Positions 56,097 through 64,000 of a stretch of DNA of 64,000 nt are shown piece after piece. The DNA comes from Rubellimicrobium rubrum (GTDB taxonomy: Bacteria; Pseudomonadota; Alphaproteobacteria; Rhodobacterales; Rhodobacteraceae). A program made the translations under genes and the position numbers. The stretch is from contig NZ_VDFU01000010.1 in the NCBI RefSeq assembly GCF_006152115.1, positions 62,001 to 126,000 of the forward strand, written 5' to 3'. The notes under the pieces were generated by a model, which saw only the letters and a program-made list of their open reading frames with translations, searched no databases and was not told the origin of the DNA. Positions within the stretch are counted from its first letter, which is position 1. Each line of letters opens with the position of its first letter.

Positions 56097-56280
56097 TCGT
56101 TCATTGGAGCCCCTCGCCGCCCGGCAATCGCTTACTTAGGTCGGCATACTTGTCATACTTTAGGTTATGCGCATTTTGCTTGCCCGCTGCTCGCTTCACG
56201 TGAGGTTGGCAATGGTGCGCAGACAACAATGATGAAGTCGGTATGCGACGGGCCCTTGTTCCTCCTTTGAGGACGCTTCA

Positions 56281-58557
56281 GTGTCGAAGGTCATGACGTA
56301 TTGGGCTCATTCCGGTTCTGCAGCCGACCGGTCTGACTGGCAGCCCCTTCCCCATCATCTTCATGGCGTAGCTGTCCTTGCTGCCGACGCTGGGCGTCGC
56401 CTTGGGATCGAACGAGCGGCGCGCCTTGCAGCGCTCCTCCATGATCTGGGGAAGTACAATCCTGCCTTCCAGAAGCGGATCGCAGGCGGCAAGGAGCGCG
56501 TCGACCACTCGACCGCGGGCGGCGCGATCCTGAAGGAGCTAGCACAAGGCCGGGACCGTCTTGTGGCTGACCTTCTCGCGTATATCATCCTGGGGCACCA
56601 CGCCGGGCTGCCAGACGGTATGGGGGCAGGAGAGAGCGGGACGGTGGCCGCGCGGCTTGCCGCTTTTGATGCGTCTTGCCTCGATCCAACTTGGAGGGAC
56701 GAGATTGCATTCGACCTTGCCGGCGTCGCCGACGAGGTCAGTTGCAAGGTGCGCTGGCAGATCGACAAGTATGGTGCCCTCGACCCCATCGGCCGCTTCG
56801 ACCTGTCGCTCATAGTTCGCATGATCTTCTCGTGCCTCGTTGATGCCGACCGGCGCGACACCGAGGATCACTATGTCTGCATCGGTCAAGAGCCCGCGCC
56901 CGACCGCGACTGGCCAAACCTCCAGGCGATCTTGCCCGATCTCATCGCCCGCTTCGACACTCATATGGCCACAAAGGCGCAGGAGGGTACGCTGAATGGC
57001 CTGCGGGGAGATATCCTCGCGCACGCCCGCGCCAAGGCCGCGCTGCCTCCCGGACTTTTCACCCTCACCGTGCCTACTGGCGGTGGCAAGACGCTCGCCT
57101 CGCTTGGTTTCGCGCTCGACCATGCCCGCGCGCAGGACTTGAGGAGGATTGTCTACGCCATCCCTTACACCTCGATCATCGACCAGACCGCGTCGATCTT
57201 CCGCGAGGTTCTAGGGGACAGTGTCGTTCTGGAGCACCACTCCGCCATCGAGGAGGCTGAGGGTCATGCCCGCGAGGGCCGCGACAAGCTCAAGCTCGCC
57301 ATGGAGGATTGGGCTGCGCCTGTGGTGGTGACCACCAACGTCCAGCTCTTCGAGAGCCTCTTCGCCGCCCGCCCCTCCCGCGCGCGAAAACTCCATAACC
57401 TCGCGGGGAGCATAATCGTGCTGGACGAGGCCCAGACGATCCCACGCCCCCTGTTGGAACCATGTGTGCGTGCGATCGATGCGCTAGCCAACCATTGGGG
57501 CTGCACCGTGCTCCTCTGCACGGCGACCCAGCCAGCCTTCCAAAAAGGTTGTCTTGCGCTTCCCCTGACGGTAGAGCGCGAGCTCGCTCCAGATCCGGTC
57601 GCCCTCGCCTCACGCCTGCGCCGGACGCGGATCGAGCGAGCTGGCCCGATGGACGATGAGGTCCTTGTTGCGGCGCTCGCGGTCGAGCGGCAGGCCTTGG
57701 TGATTGTCAATTCGCGTCACCACGCGCTGGACCTCTACCGCCTGGCCAAGGCCAAGGCCAAGGGCCTCGACGGCCTCGTCCATCTCACCACCCGCCAGTG
57801 CGCCGCTCACCGTCGTGCGGTGCTGTCTGAGGTGCGCCGCCGTCTCGCCGGGGGCGAGCCCTGCTGCGTGGTAGCGACGAGCCTCGTGGAAGCAGGGGTA
57901 GACCTCGACTTCCCTCGCGTTTGGCGTGCCGAGGCGGGACTCGACTCCATCATCCAAGCTGCAGGGCGCTGCAACCGCGAGGGCCGGCGTCCAGCCGACA
58001 AGAGCATCGTTACTGTGTTCTCGACTCCTGGCCGCAAGCCTCCCGCCGAGGTAGCGGGTCTTGTCGCCGACATGGCGCGGATGATGGATCGGCACGACGA
58101 CCTTCAATCGCTGGCAGCCATCGAGGACTATTTTGCCGAGGTTTACTGGCGCCTAGGCGAAGGACTCGACGGCAAGAGAGTCATCCCGCATCTGTCGGTG
58201 TCTAACACCGGAACCGACTTCGCCTTTCGCTCCATAGCCGAGAACTTCCGCATGGTTGAGAGTGAGATGCTACCTGTGGTGGTGCCCTACGACGAGGTGG
58301 CGCGGGTGGCGGTCCGGCAACTGGGCGTTGAGTCTATCACGTCGGGACGGCTCCACCGCGTTCTCCAGACCTACCTCGTGCAGGTTTCGCCGAAGGACCG
58401 GGACGCGCTGATCCGAGGCGGGCATGTGGCCTTCGAGCGCCCAGACCTCAGGGGCGACCAGTTCGCCGTTCTGCGGGAAGGAAGCGGGCTCTACCGCCAA
58501 GATGTCGGGCTCCTGTGGGAAGAGGCCGGCCTGCTGCCGAGTGGCGGCATTCTCTGA
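56281..58557 (+). CDS. cas3: Cas3 helicase-nuclease (type I-C)
   Basis: The 758-residue protein starts at GTG and has an N-terminal HD nuclease (HLHGVAVLAADAGRRLG, ALLHDLGKYN) and a superfamily 2 helicase: Walker A VPTGGGKTL, DEAQ box VLDEAQTIP, and motif VI with QAAGRCNREG. It is the nuclease-helicase recruited by Cascade to degrade the target. The frame is intact. It is the first gene of the cas operon, and 183 bases upstream hold an AT-rich stretch suitable for a promoter. Confidence 0.95.
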   Translation: MSKVMTYWAHSGSAADRSDWQPLPHHLHGVAVLAADAGRRLGIERAARLAALLHDLGKYNPAFQKRIAGGKERVDHSTAGGAILKELAQGRDRLVADLLAYIILGHHAGLPDGMGAGESGTVAARLAAFDASCLDPTWRDEIAFDLAGVADEVSCKVRWQIDKYGALDPIGRFDLSLIVRMIFSCLVDADRRDTEDHYVCIGQEPAPDRDWPNLQAILPDLIARFDTHMATKAQEGTLNGLRGDILAHARAKAALPPGLFTLTVPTGGGKTLASLGFALDHARAQDLRRIVYAIPYTSIIDQTASIFREVLGDSVVLEHHSAIEEAEGHAREGRDKLKLAMEDWAAPVVVTTNVQLFESLFAARPSRARKLHNLAGSIIVLDEAQTIPRPLLEPCVRAIDALANHWGCTVLLCTATQPAFQKGCLALPLTVERELAPDPVALASRLRRTRIERAGPMDDEVLVAALAVERQALVIVNSRHHALDLYRLAKAKAKGLDGLVHLTTRQCAAHRRAVLSEVRRRLAGGEPCCVVATSLVEAGVDLDFPRVWRAEAGLDSIIQAAGRCNREGRRPADKSIVTVFSTPGRKPPAEVAGLVADMARMMDRHDDLQSLAAIEDYFAEVYWRLGEGLDGKRVIPHLSVSNTGTDFAFRSIAENFRMVESEMLPVVVPYDEVARVAVRQLGVESITSGRLHRVLQTYLVQVSPKDRDALIRGGHVAFERPDLRGDQFAVLREGSGLYRQDVGLLWEEAGLLPSGGIL

Positions 58558-58641
58558 AACCACTTGACGGGTCCGTGAACAGCCGTCCATGTTCCCCTTG
58601 TGTTCAGGCCTTAGCGCTTGAACTGAGGATGGAGGTTCTGG

Positions 58642-59340
58642 TTGTCCTTCGGCATTCGCCTCCGCGTCTCTGGCCCCTATGCCCTCTTCACAAGACCAGA
58701 GCTAAAGGTTGAGCGTGTCACCTACGATGTTATCACTCCCTCGGCCGCCCGTGGCATTCTCGAGGCGATCCACTGGAAGCCTGCCATTCGGTGGGTGATC
58801 GACCGCGTCCACGTCCTTTCGCCCATCCGCTTCCAGAACGTTCGCCGTAATGAGGTCGGCCACAAAGCTTCTGTGGCGAACGTCAAGAGAGCCATGACTC
58901 GCGCCGACCTCAACGGCCTCCGCCTCGTTGTAGACGAAGACCGTCAGCAGCGCGCCTCGACCGTGCTCGTGGCTCCCGACTACCTGATCGAGGCTCACTT
59001 TGAGATGACTGCGCAGGCTGGTGAGCAGGACAAGCCCGCTAAGCACCACGAGATGTTCATGCGTCGCGCCGAGCGCGGCCAGTGCTTCCACCAGCCCTGT
59101 CTTGGCACCCGCGAGTTCGCAGCCGAGTTCACCCTTCTACCCGCGGGCGCGCCTGTGCCTCAACCACCCGAGGCCGCGCGCACGGCCGAACTGGGCTTTG
59201 GTGAGCCGCGCGACCTCGGCCTTATGCTTTGGGACATCGATCACGCGGCGCCGGGAAAGCCCTCGCTCTTCTTCCGCAGCCGGCTCAAAGACGGCATCAT
59301 GGAAGTCCCGCAGCCTGGCTCGGCCGAGGTGCTGCGATGA
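58642..59340 (+). CDS. cas5c: Cas5c (Cas5d) crRNA endonuclease
   Basis: The TTG start follows GGAGG. The 232-residue protein begins SFGIRLRVSGPYALFTRPELKVERVTYDV and continues with PSAARGILEAIHWKPA, the Cas5d/Cas5c signature. In type I-C this protein replaces Cas6: it cuts pre-crRNA and caps the 5' handle. Its end overlaps cas8c by four bases. Confidence 0.93.
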   Translation: MSFGIRLRVSGPYALFTRPELKVERVTYDVITPSAARGILEAIHWKPAIRWVIDRVHVLSPIRFQNVRRNEVGHKASVANVKRAMTRADLNGLRLVVDEDRQQRASTVLVAPDYLIEAHFEMTAQAGEQDKPAKHHEMFMRRAERGQCFHQPCLGTREFAAEFTLLPAGAPVPQPPEAARTAELGFGEPRDLGLMLWDIDHAAPGKPSLFFRSRLKDGIMEVPQPGSAEVLR

Positions 59341-61073
59341 GCGTGCTGGCTTCCCTGGTGCGCGCCTACGACCGTCTGCCCGATGCGCCACCCTTTGGCT
59401 TCTCGCCCGAGAAGGTTGGCGCGGTGGTGACCCTGCGCCCTGATGGCTCGGTCGTCGCGGTAACCGACTGGCGGACCGAGGGCAAGAAGCGCCAGCCCAG
59501 GCCGATGTTGGTGCCACGGCCCGTCAAGCGCACGGTTGCCATTGCCCCGAACTTCCTTTGGGACAAGACCGCCTACGCATTGGGCCTGACTGCTGGGGCG
59601 GGCAAGCGCACAGCTGAAGAGCATGCGGCCTTCAAGGCCCGCCATGCCGAGTGGCTGACCGGCACGGAGGACGAGGGGCTCCGCGCCTTTCTGATCTTTC
59701 TCGACGGCTGGACGCCCGATCCCAGCGCCCTGCTTGGCTGGAGCGACGAACTCCTCGACCTCAACGTCGCCTTCGCACTAGGACAGGAGTTCCTGCACGA
59801 CCGTCCTGCCGCGCGTGAGGCTTGGCGGATCGCCCAAGGAGAGGGGGTCAAAGACGCTCAGGCCTGCTTGGCAAGCGGCGAGGTGGGCCCCGTTGCACGC
59901 CTTCATCCCGCAATCAGGGGTGTCTGGGGAGCGCAGTCCTCGGGGGCGAGCCTTGTTTCCTTCAACCTCGATTCCTTTACGTCCTACGGCCACGAGCAGG
60001 GCGACAATGCGCCTATCTCCGAGGCCTCAGCCTTCGCCTACGCCGCGGCACTGAACCATTATCTCAGGACGGGCAGCCAGAACCGCGTCCAGATTGGCGA
60101 CGCCTCGGTGGCTTTCTGGGCCGATGCAGAGGATCGGGCGGCGGGTCAGGAAGCAGAGTCGATCTTTGCGGGCTTTCTGGCTGAGCCCATCAAAGCAGGC
60201 GCCGCCGAGGACGCGGCCCAAGCCAAGCTCGTCGCCGACAAGCTCACCCGGATCCGCCGCGGCGAGCCGCTGGCTGAGGTCGAGCCAAAGCTAGCGGAAG
60301 GCGTGCGCTTTCACGTTCTAGGCCTCGCCCCCAACGCCGCACGGCTGTCGGTGCGCTTTGCCTGGGAGTCGAGCTTCGGCGCGCTTACCGCACATTATCA
60401 GCGCTTCCAGGCCGACATGGCCATCGAGCCGCCTGCCCGGACTCCTCACCCGCCGCTGTGGCAGTTCCTTCGCGAGCTCGCGGTTCAAGGAAAATCCGAG
60501 AACGTGCCGCCGAAGCTTGCGGGCGAGTGGCTGCGGGCGATCCTGGCGGGCACCCGCTACCCCGCGACGCTGCTCACGGCCGTTCTGATGCGAACACGCG
60601 CTGACCAAGAGATGAACGCGCTTCGCGCGGCGATAATCCGGGCCGTGCTGGTCCGCAACTTCGAGAAGGAGGTGCCCGTGTCCCTCGATGAGGACAACCC
60701 CAGTCCCGCCTACCAGCTCGGCCGTCTCTTTGCGGTGCTGGAGGGGGCCCAGTATGCCGCCTTGGGGCGGGTCAATGCTCCTATTGGCGACCGCTATTAT
60801 GCGGCCGCCTCCTCTACGCCTGCCCGGGTCTTCGCGCCGCTCCTACGCGGCCTCAAGGTTCACGTGGCCGACGCCCGCAAGCGGGGCCGAGGCGGCTGGA
60901 TCGAGCCGCGCGTGGCCGAAATCATGGACCGCTTGCCTCCGGACCTGCCACGGGCGCTGCGTCTTGAGGACCAGGGCCGCTTTGCTATCGGCTATTATCA
61001 CGAGAAGGCAAGGCGGCCGGCCAAGGCCGAGGAGGAAACTGTCATCGAAGACGTCCAGGAAGGTACCCCTTAA
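59337..61073 (+). CDS. cas8c: Cas8c (Csd1) large Cascade subunit
   Basis: ATG 59337 overlaps the cas5c stop (ATGA). The 578-residue protein starts MSVLASLVRAYDRLPD and matches Csd1/Cas8c, with RPMLVPRPVKRT, NFLWDKTAYALG and SFNLDSFTSYGHEQGDNAPIS in parts. It recognises the PAM and holds the non-target strand. The length is normal and no shift is seen. Its stop overlaps cas7 by one base. Confidence 0.93.
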   Translation: MSVLASLVRAYDRLPDAPPFGFSPEKVGAVVTLRPDGSVVAVTDWRTEGKKRQPRPMLVPRPVKRTVAIAPNFLWDKTAYALGLTAGAGKRTAEEHAAFKARHAEWLTGTEDEGLRAFLIFLDGWTPDPSALLGWSDELLDLNVAFALGQEFLHDRPAAREAWRIAQGEGVKDAQACLASGEVGPVARLHPAIRGVWGAQSSGASLVSFNLDSFTSYGHEQGDNAPISEASAFAYAAALNHYLRTGSQNRVQIGDASVAFWADAEDRAAGQEAESIFAGFLAEPIKAGAAEDAAQAKLVADKLTRIRRGEPLAEVEPKLAEGVRFHVLGLAPNAARLSVRFAWESSFGALTAHYQRFQADMAIEPPARTPHPPLWQFLRELAVQGKSENVPPKLAGEWLRAILAGTRYPATLLTAVLMRTRADQEMNALRAAIIRAVLVRNFEKEVPVSLDEDNPSPAYQLGRLFAVLEGAQYAALGRVNAPIGDRYYAAASSTPARVFAPLLRGLKVHVADARKRGRGGWIEPRVAEIMDRLPPDLPRALRLEDQGRFAIGYYHEKARRPAKAEEETVIEDVQEGTP

Positions 61074-62026
61074 TGTCCGAGCCTCTCGCCCGCCGGATCG
61101 ACCTCGTTCTCCTCTTCGACGTGACGAACGGCAACCCCAACGGGGACCCCGATGCGGGTAACATGCCCCGTATGGATCCCGAGACGGGCCACGGTCTCGT
61201 GACCGACGTCTGCCTCAAGCGGAAGGTCAGGAACTACGTCGAGCTCACACGCCAAGAAGCGGGCCATCACATCTACGTCTCAGAAGGCGCGGTCCTCAAT
61301 GACAAGCACCGCCAAGCCTACGCAGCCGTACGCGAGGGCGACGCCTCTGTCGCCAAGGCCGCGAAACTCACGCCGAAGTCCGATGAGGAGGCCCGGCGCA
61401 TTCGCGACTGGATGTGCGCGAACTTCTGGGACATCCGCGCCTTTGGCGGTGTGCTGTCCACCGGCATCAACGCGGGTCAGGTGCGCGGCCCCGTCCAGTT
61501 CGCTTTCGGCCGCTCGATCGAGCCAGTGCTGCCACTCGAGGTCTCCATCACCCGCATGGCCGCCACCAACGAGAAGGAGAAGTCGGACCGGGCTGAGGGC
61601 GAGGACGCCTCGGAAAAGCGCGGCGACAAGCGCACGATGGGTCGCAAGCACGTTGTTCCCTACGGGCTCTACCGCTCCCACGGCTTCGTCTCGGCCGGGC
61701 TCGCGAACAAGACCGGCTTCGCTGAGGCCGACTATGAGCTCCTGCTCGCCGCCCTTGCCGAAATGTTTGAACACGACCGCTCGGCCGCGCGCGGCGAGAT
61801 GGGAACACGCGCGCTGATCGCCTTCGAGCACGACAACAGCCTTGGCCGCGCTCCTGCCCATTCGTTGTTCGATCGGGTCCGGGTAGGCCGCCAGGTGCGG
61901 GGCGAGTTCATGCCGCTGGGCGAGCGGACCGACAATCTTCCCCCCGCGCGGGCCTTCTCGGACTACGCAGTGGCGGTGGACATGGAAGGATTGCCCGAGG
62001 GTGTCTCGGTCCGGCAGGTGATCTGA
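61073..62026 (+). CDS. cas7c: Cas7c (Csd2) Cascade backbone
   Basis: The start overlaps the cas8c stop (TAATG). The 317-residue protein has the Csd2 motifs VLLFDVTNGNPNGDPDAGNMP and LSTGINAGQVRGPVQF in parts, and KHVVPYGLYRSHGF. It forms the helical backbone along the crRNA. The gene looks intact. Confidence 0.95.
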   Translation: MSEPLARRIDLVLLFDVTNGNPNGDPDAGNMPRMDPETGHGLVTDVCLKRKVRNYVELTRQEAGHHIYVSEGAVLNDKHRQAYAAVREGDASVAKAAKLTPKSDEEARRIRDWMCANFWDIRAFGGVLSTGINAGQVRGPVQFAFGRSIEPVLPLEVSITRMAATNEKEKSDRAEGEDASEKRGDKRTMGRKHVVPYGLYRSHGFVSAGLANKTGFAEADYELLLAALAEMFEHDRSAARGEMGTRALIAFEHDNSLGRAPAHSLFDRVRVGRQVRGEFMPLGERTDNLPPARAFSDYAVAVDMEGLPEGVSVRQVI

Positions 62027-62670
62027 TGGAGGCCGTAGAGGAGGATCCAATCCCCCTCTCGGCACTCCAGCATGCTGTCTACTGCCTACGCCAGGCTGCG
62101 CTTATCCACCTCGAGCGGGCCTGGGCTGAGAACCGTTTTACCGCTGAGGGGGCGGTGCTGCACGAAGTTTCGGACAAGGGTGGCGCGCGTCGTGCTCGCG
62201 GCGTCCGGCGGGTCCACGCGCTGCCCTTGGCCTGTAAACGGCTCAACCTCGCGGGCAAGGCCGACCTTGTCGAGTTCCACCCGGGCTCGGATGGCGAGAT
62301 CCCTTATCCCGTCGAATACAAACGTGGCCGACCCAAGCTCCATCGCGCCGACGAGGTGCAACTCTGTGCTCAAGGCCTATGCCTTGAGGAGATGACCGGG
62401 CGCCCGGTCCCCGAGGGTGCCATCTTTTATGCCGAAACCAAGCGGCGAACGGTCGTGCCCTTCGACGCTTCCCTTAGGGCCGAAACTGAGGACGCAGCTC
62501 GCGCAATGACCGAGGTGTTGGCATCGGGCATTACGCCCCCGCCCACCCCGCACCGAAGCCGTTGCCGCGCCTGCTCGCTCCTTGACCTTTGCCGCCCAGA
62601 TGCTGTGGCACGACCGGTCCGAGCCTGGCGCGAGCGCATGATCGGGCGGGCGCTCGCGGAGAGGCCGTGA
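62026..62670 (+). CDS. cas4: Cas4 adaptation nuclease
   Basis: The start overlaps the cas7 stop (TGATG). The 214-residue RecB-like protein has a cysteine in QHAVYCLRQ, GKADLVEFH and PVEYKRGRPK as active-site parts, and three cysteines near the end (CRACSLLDLC) for a 4Fe-4S cluster. It selects PAM-proximal prespacers for Cas1-Cas2. Confidence 0.95.
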   Translation: MEAVEEDPIPLSALQHAVYCLRQAALIHLERAWAENRFTAEGAVLHEVSDKGGARRARGVRRVHALPLACKRLNLAGKADLVEFHPGSDGEIPYPVEYKRGRPKLHRADEVQLCAQGLCLEEMTGRPVPEGAIFYAETKRRTVVPFDASLRAETEDAARAMTEVLASGITPPPTPHRSRCRACSLLDLCRPDAVARPVRAWRERMIGRALAERP

Positions 62671-63701
62671 AGCGCCTCCTCAACACCCTTTACGTCACCA
62701 CCGAAGGGGCCGCGCTCCGCAAAGACGGCGAGAACCTTGTGGCCGAAGTCGAGGGCGACGAACGCGCACGCGTGCCTCTCCACATGCTGGCCTCGGTCGT
62801 GCTTTATGGCCCCATCCTCGTCTCCCCTGCTCTAATGGGAGCTTGCGCCGGCGCAGGGATCACGATGGTCCTCCTTGACCGCGCGGGCCGGTTCCAAGCC
62901 CGCGTCGAGGGACCGGTCACCGGCAACGTGCTCCTGCGCCGCGCCCAGTACCGAGCGTCTGATGCCGCCGAGGACATCGTGCGCTCGATTGTGCTGGGCA
63001 AGATTGCCAACCAGCGCGCTGTCCTGATGCGCAGCTTGCGCGACCACGGCGAAAGCCAAGATCGCGCTGCCCGTGAGGCCGTCGAAGCCGCAGCCGAGCG
63101 CATGGCGCACGTTCTCCGCCGGGTTGAGCGTGCCGACGAGACGGTGGACGCGCTGCGCGGCTCCGAAGGGGAGGCTGCCAACCTTTACTTCGCCGTCTTC
63201 GGCCATCTAATCCGGTCGCCCGATCCGGGGCTTGCGTTCCGCGGTCGCTCGCGCCGCCCGCCGCTCGATCCAGTCAATGCGGTGCTGTCCTTCCTCTACA
63301 CGCTCCTTGCCCATGACTGTCGCTCGGCCTGCGAGGGGGTCGGGCTCGACCCTGCCGTAGGCTTTCTGCACCGCGACCGCCCCGGCCGGCCAAGCCTTGC
63401 GCTCGATCTCATGGAAGAGCTGCGCGCGCCATTTGCTGACCGGCTTGCCCTTTCGCTCATCAATCGTCGGCAAATCAGAGAGCGGGATTTTCGGTTGCTC
63501 GACGGTGGAGCCGTGGTGCTTTCGGACGACGCGCGCAAGCTGGTGCTCACGGCTTGGCAGGAGCGCAAGCGCGAGGAACGCACCCACCCTTTCTTGGGAG
63601 AGAAGGCCCCCTTCGGCCTTGTGCCCTGGCTCCAAGCCCAGCTCTTGGCGCGCCATCTACGCAGCGACCTCGACGCCTACCCACCCTGGTTTTGGAGTTG
63701 A
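62667..63701 (+). CDS. cas1: Cas1 integrase
   Basis: GTG 62667 overlaps the cas4 stop (GTGA) and starts at the homology boundary (KRLLNTLYVTTEGA). The 344-residue protein has the metal-binding Glu in GSEGEAANLYF, the His in FLHRDRPGRPSLALDLMEEL and the following acidic residue. It integrates spacers with Cas2. Earlier in-frame ATG 62589 would overlap cas4 heavily. Confidence 0.95.
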   Translation: MKRLLNTLYVTTEGAALRKDGENLVAEVEGDERARVPLHMLASVVLYGPILVSPALMGACAGAGITMVLLDRAGRFQARVEGPVTGNVLLRRAQYRASDAAEDIVRSIVLGKIANQRAVLMRSLRDHGESQDRAAREAVEAAAERMAHVLRRVERADETVDALRGSEGEAANLYFAVFGHLIRSPDPGLAFRGRSRRPPLDPVNAVLSFLYTLLAHDCRSACEGVGLDPAVGFLHRDRPGRPSLALDLMEELRAPFADRLALSLINRRQIRERDFRLLDGGAVVLSDDARKLVLTAWQERKREERTHPFLGEKAPFGLVPWLQAQLLARHLRSDLDAYPPWFWS

Positions 63702-63704
63702 GGA

Positions 63705-63995
63705 ATGCTGGTGCTTGTGACCTACGATGTGAGCGTCACCGACGCGGAAGGTCCGAAGCGGCTGCGCCGGGTGGCGAGGGCGTGCCAGGACTGGGGTCAA
63801 CGCGTGCAGGCCTCGGTCTTTGAGGTAGAGGTTGACCCTGCGCAGTGGACCAAGCTTCGTGCTCGGCTCGAGTCCATCATCGACCCTGCGCGGGACTCCT
63901 TGCGCTTCTACCATCTTGGCTCCAACTGGCAGCGGCGGGTGGAGCACGTTGGCGCCAAGCCGGCCCAAGACTTGGGCGGGCCGCTGATCGTGTGA
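63705..63995 (+). CDS. cas2: Cas2 adaptation protein
   Basis: The complete 96-residue protein begins [13 protein letters not shown], with the usual ferredoxin-like pattern and [14 protein letters not shown]. It bridges two Cas1 dimers. It starts three bases after the cas1 stop and its own stop is five bases from the window end; an array would be expected further downstream. Confidence 0.95.
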   Translation: MLVLVTYDVSVTDAEGPKRLRRVARACQDWGQRVQASVFEVEVDPAQWTKLRARLESIIDPARDSLRFYHLGSNWQRRVEHVGAKPAQDLGGPLIV

Positions 63996-64000
63996 CGGCC

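Noticed and set aside
55795-56139. A 114-codon plus-strand frame overlapping the NepR-like gene
   Set aside because: It overlaps in another frame, lacks a ribosome site and shows no domain-like pattern.
63996-64000. CRISPR array in the window
   Set aside because: No direct repeats with regular spacers were seen; the window ends right after cas2.

Overview
The window is a GC-rich stretch of an alphaproteobacterium, most likely of the Rhodobacterales. This rests on several things seen here: a VirB-type secretion operon, an FnrL-type regulator with four cysteines, a LdtR-type MarR regulator, HWE-family histidine kinases, and a GC-rich hairpin followed by a ccccgga-type tail like those often seen after genes in that order. 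The genus cannot be fixed from sequence alone, and I cannot tell chromosome from plasmid.

Layout. (1) 0-4.65 kb: oxidoreductases in one direction: a partial short-chain dehydrogenase, three aldo/keto reductases (the last with a Tat signal) and a Tat-exported flavodoxin-like protein. (2) 4.88-16.5 kb, minus strand: a tightly packed type IV secretion operon. In order of transcription it encodes a small unknown protein, a lytic transglycosylase, VirB2, VirB3, VirB4, a 52-residue VirB7-like lipoprotein, a transglycosylase with a VirB5-like tail, VirB5, VirB8, VirB9, VirB10, VirB11, an unknown exported protein and VirB6. No VirD4 coupling protein is present. (3) 16.7-19.0 kb: a small secreted protein, an HNH-type protein and an IS30 element whose transposase has an in-frame stop. 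(4) 19.1-31.9 kb: signalling genes (HWE kinase plus receiver, Crp/Fnr regulator plus HWE kinase, a second Crp/Fnr regulator, LdtR, a large hybrid kinase) mixed with a decayed IS5 transposase and an intact IS3/IS407-type element. (5) 32.0-36.5 kb: a redox module (hemerythrin-like protein, FnrL, di-haem cytochrome c peroxidase, membrane protein fused to DUF305) with two identical FNR boxes. (6) 36.6-40.6 kb: an OLD-family nuclease, a HigBA toxin-antitoxin pair and a GNAT acetyltransferase, bracketed by two direct copies of a structured repeat. (7) 40.9-55 kb: a KaiC-like ATPase with a hybrid kinase, a serine recombinase overlapping a 1281-residue hybrid kinase, a DMT transporter, a broken multi-PAS/GAF sensor, an IS30 remnant, a Crp/Fnr regulator and a BLUF photoreceptor. 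(8) 55.1-64 kb: two small proteins, one NepR-like, then a complete type I-C cas operon (cas3-cas5-cas8c-cas7-cas4-cas1-cas2). The window ends just after cas2, so any CRISPR array lies outside it.

The region is an accessory zone dominated by environmental sensing (light, redox, PAS/GAF ligands) and by mobile or defence functions. The best candidate for something undescribed is a dispersed repeat of about 140 nt with two base-paired stems. It occurs three times (17.1, 36.6 and 40.5 kb), and differences between copies fall on both sides of the stems so that pairing is kept. Also notable are the transglycosylase/VirB5 fusion, the KaiC-kinase pair and the recombinase-kinase overlap.
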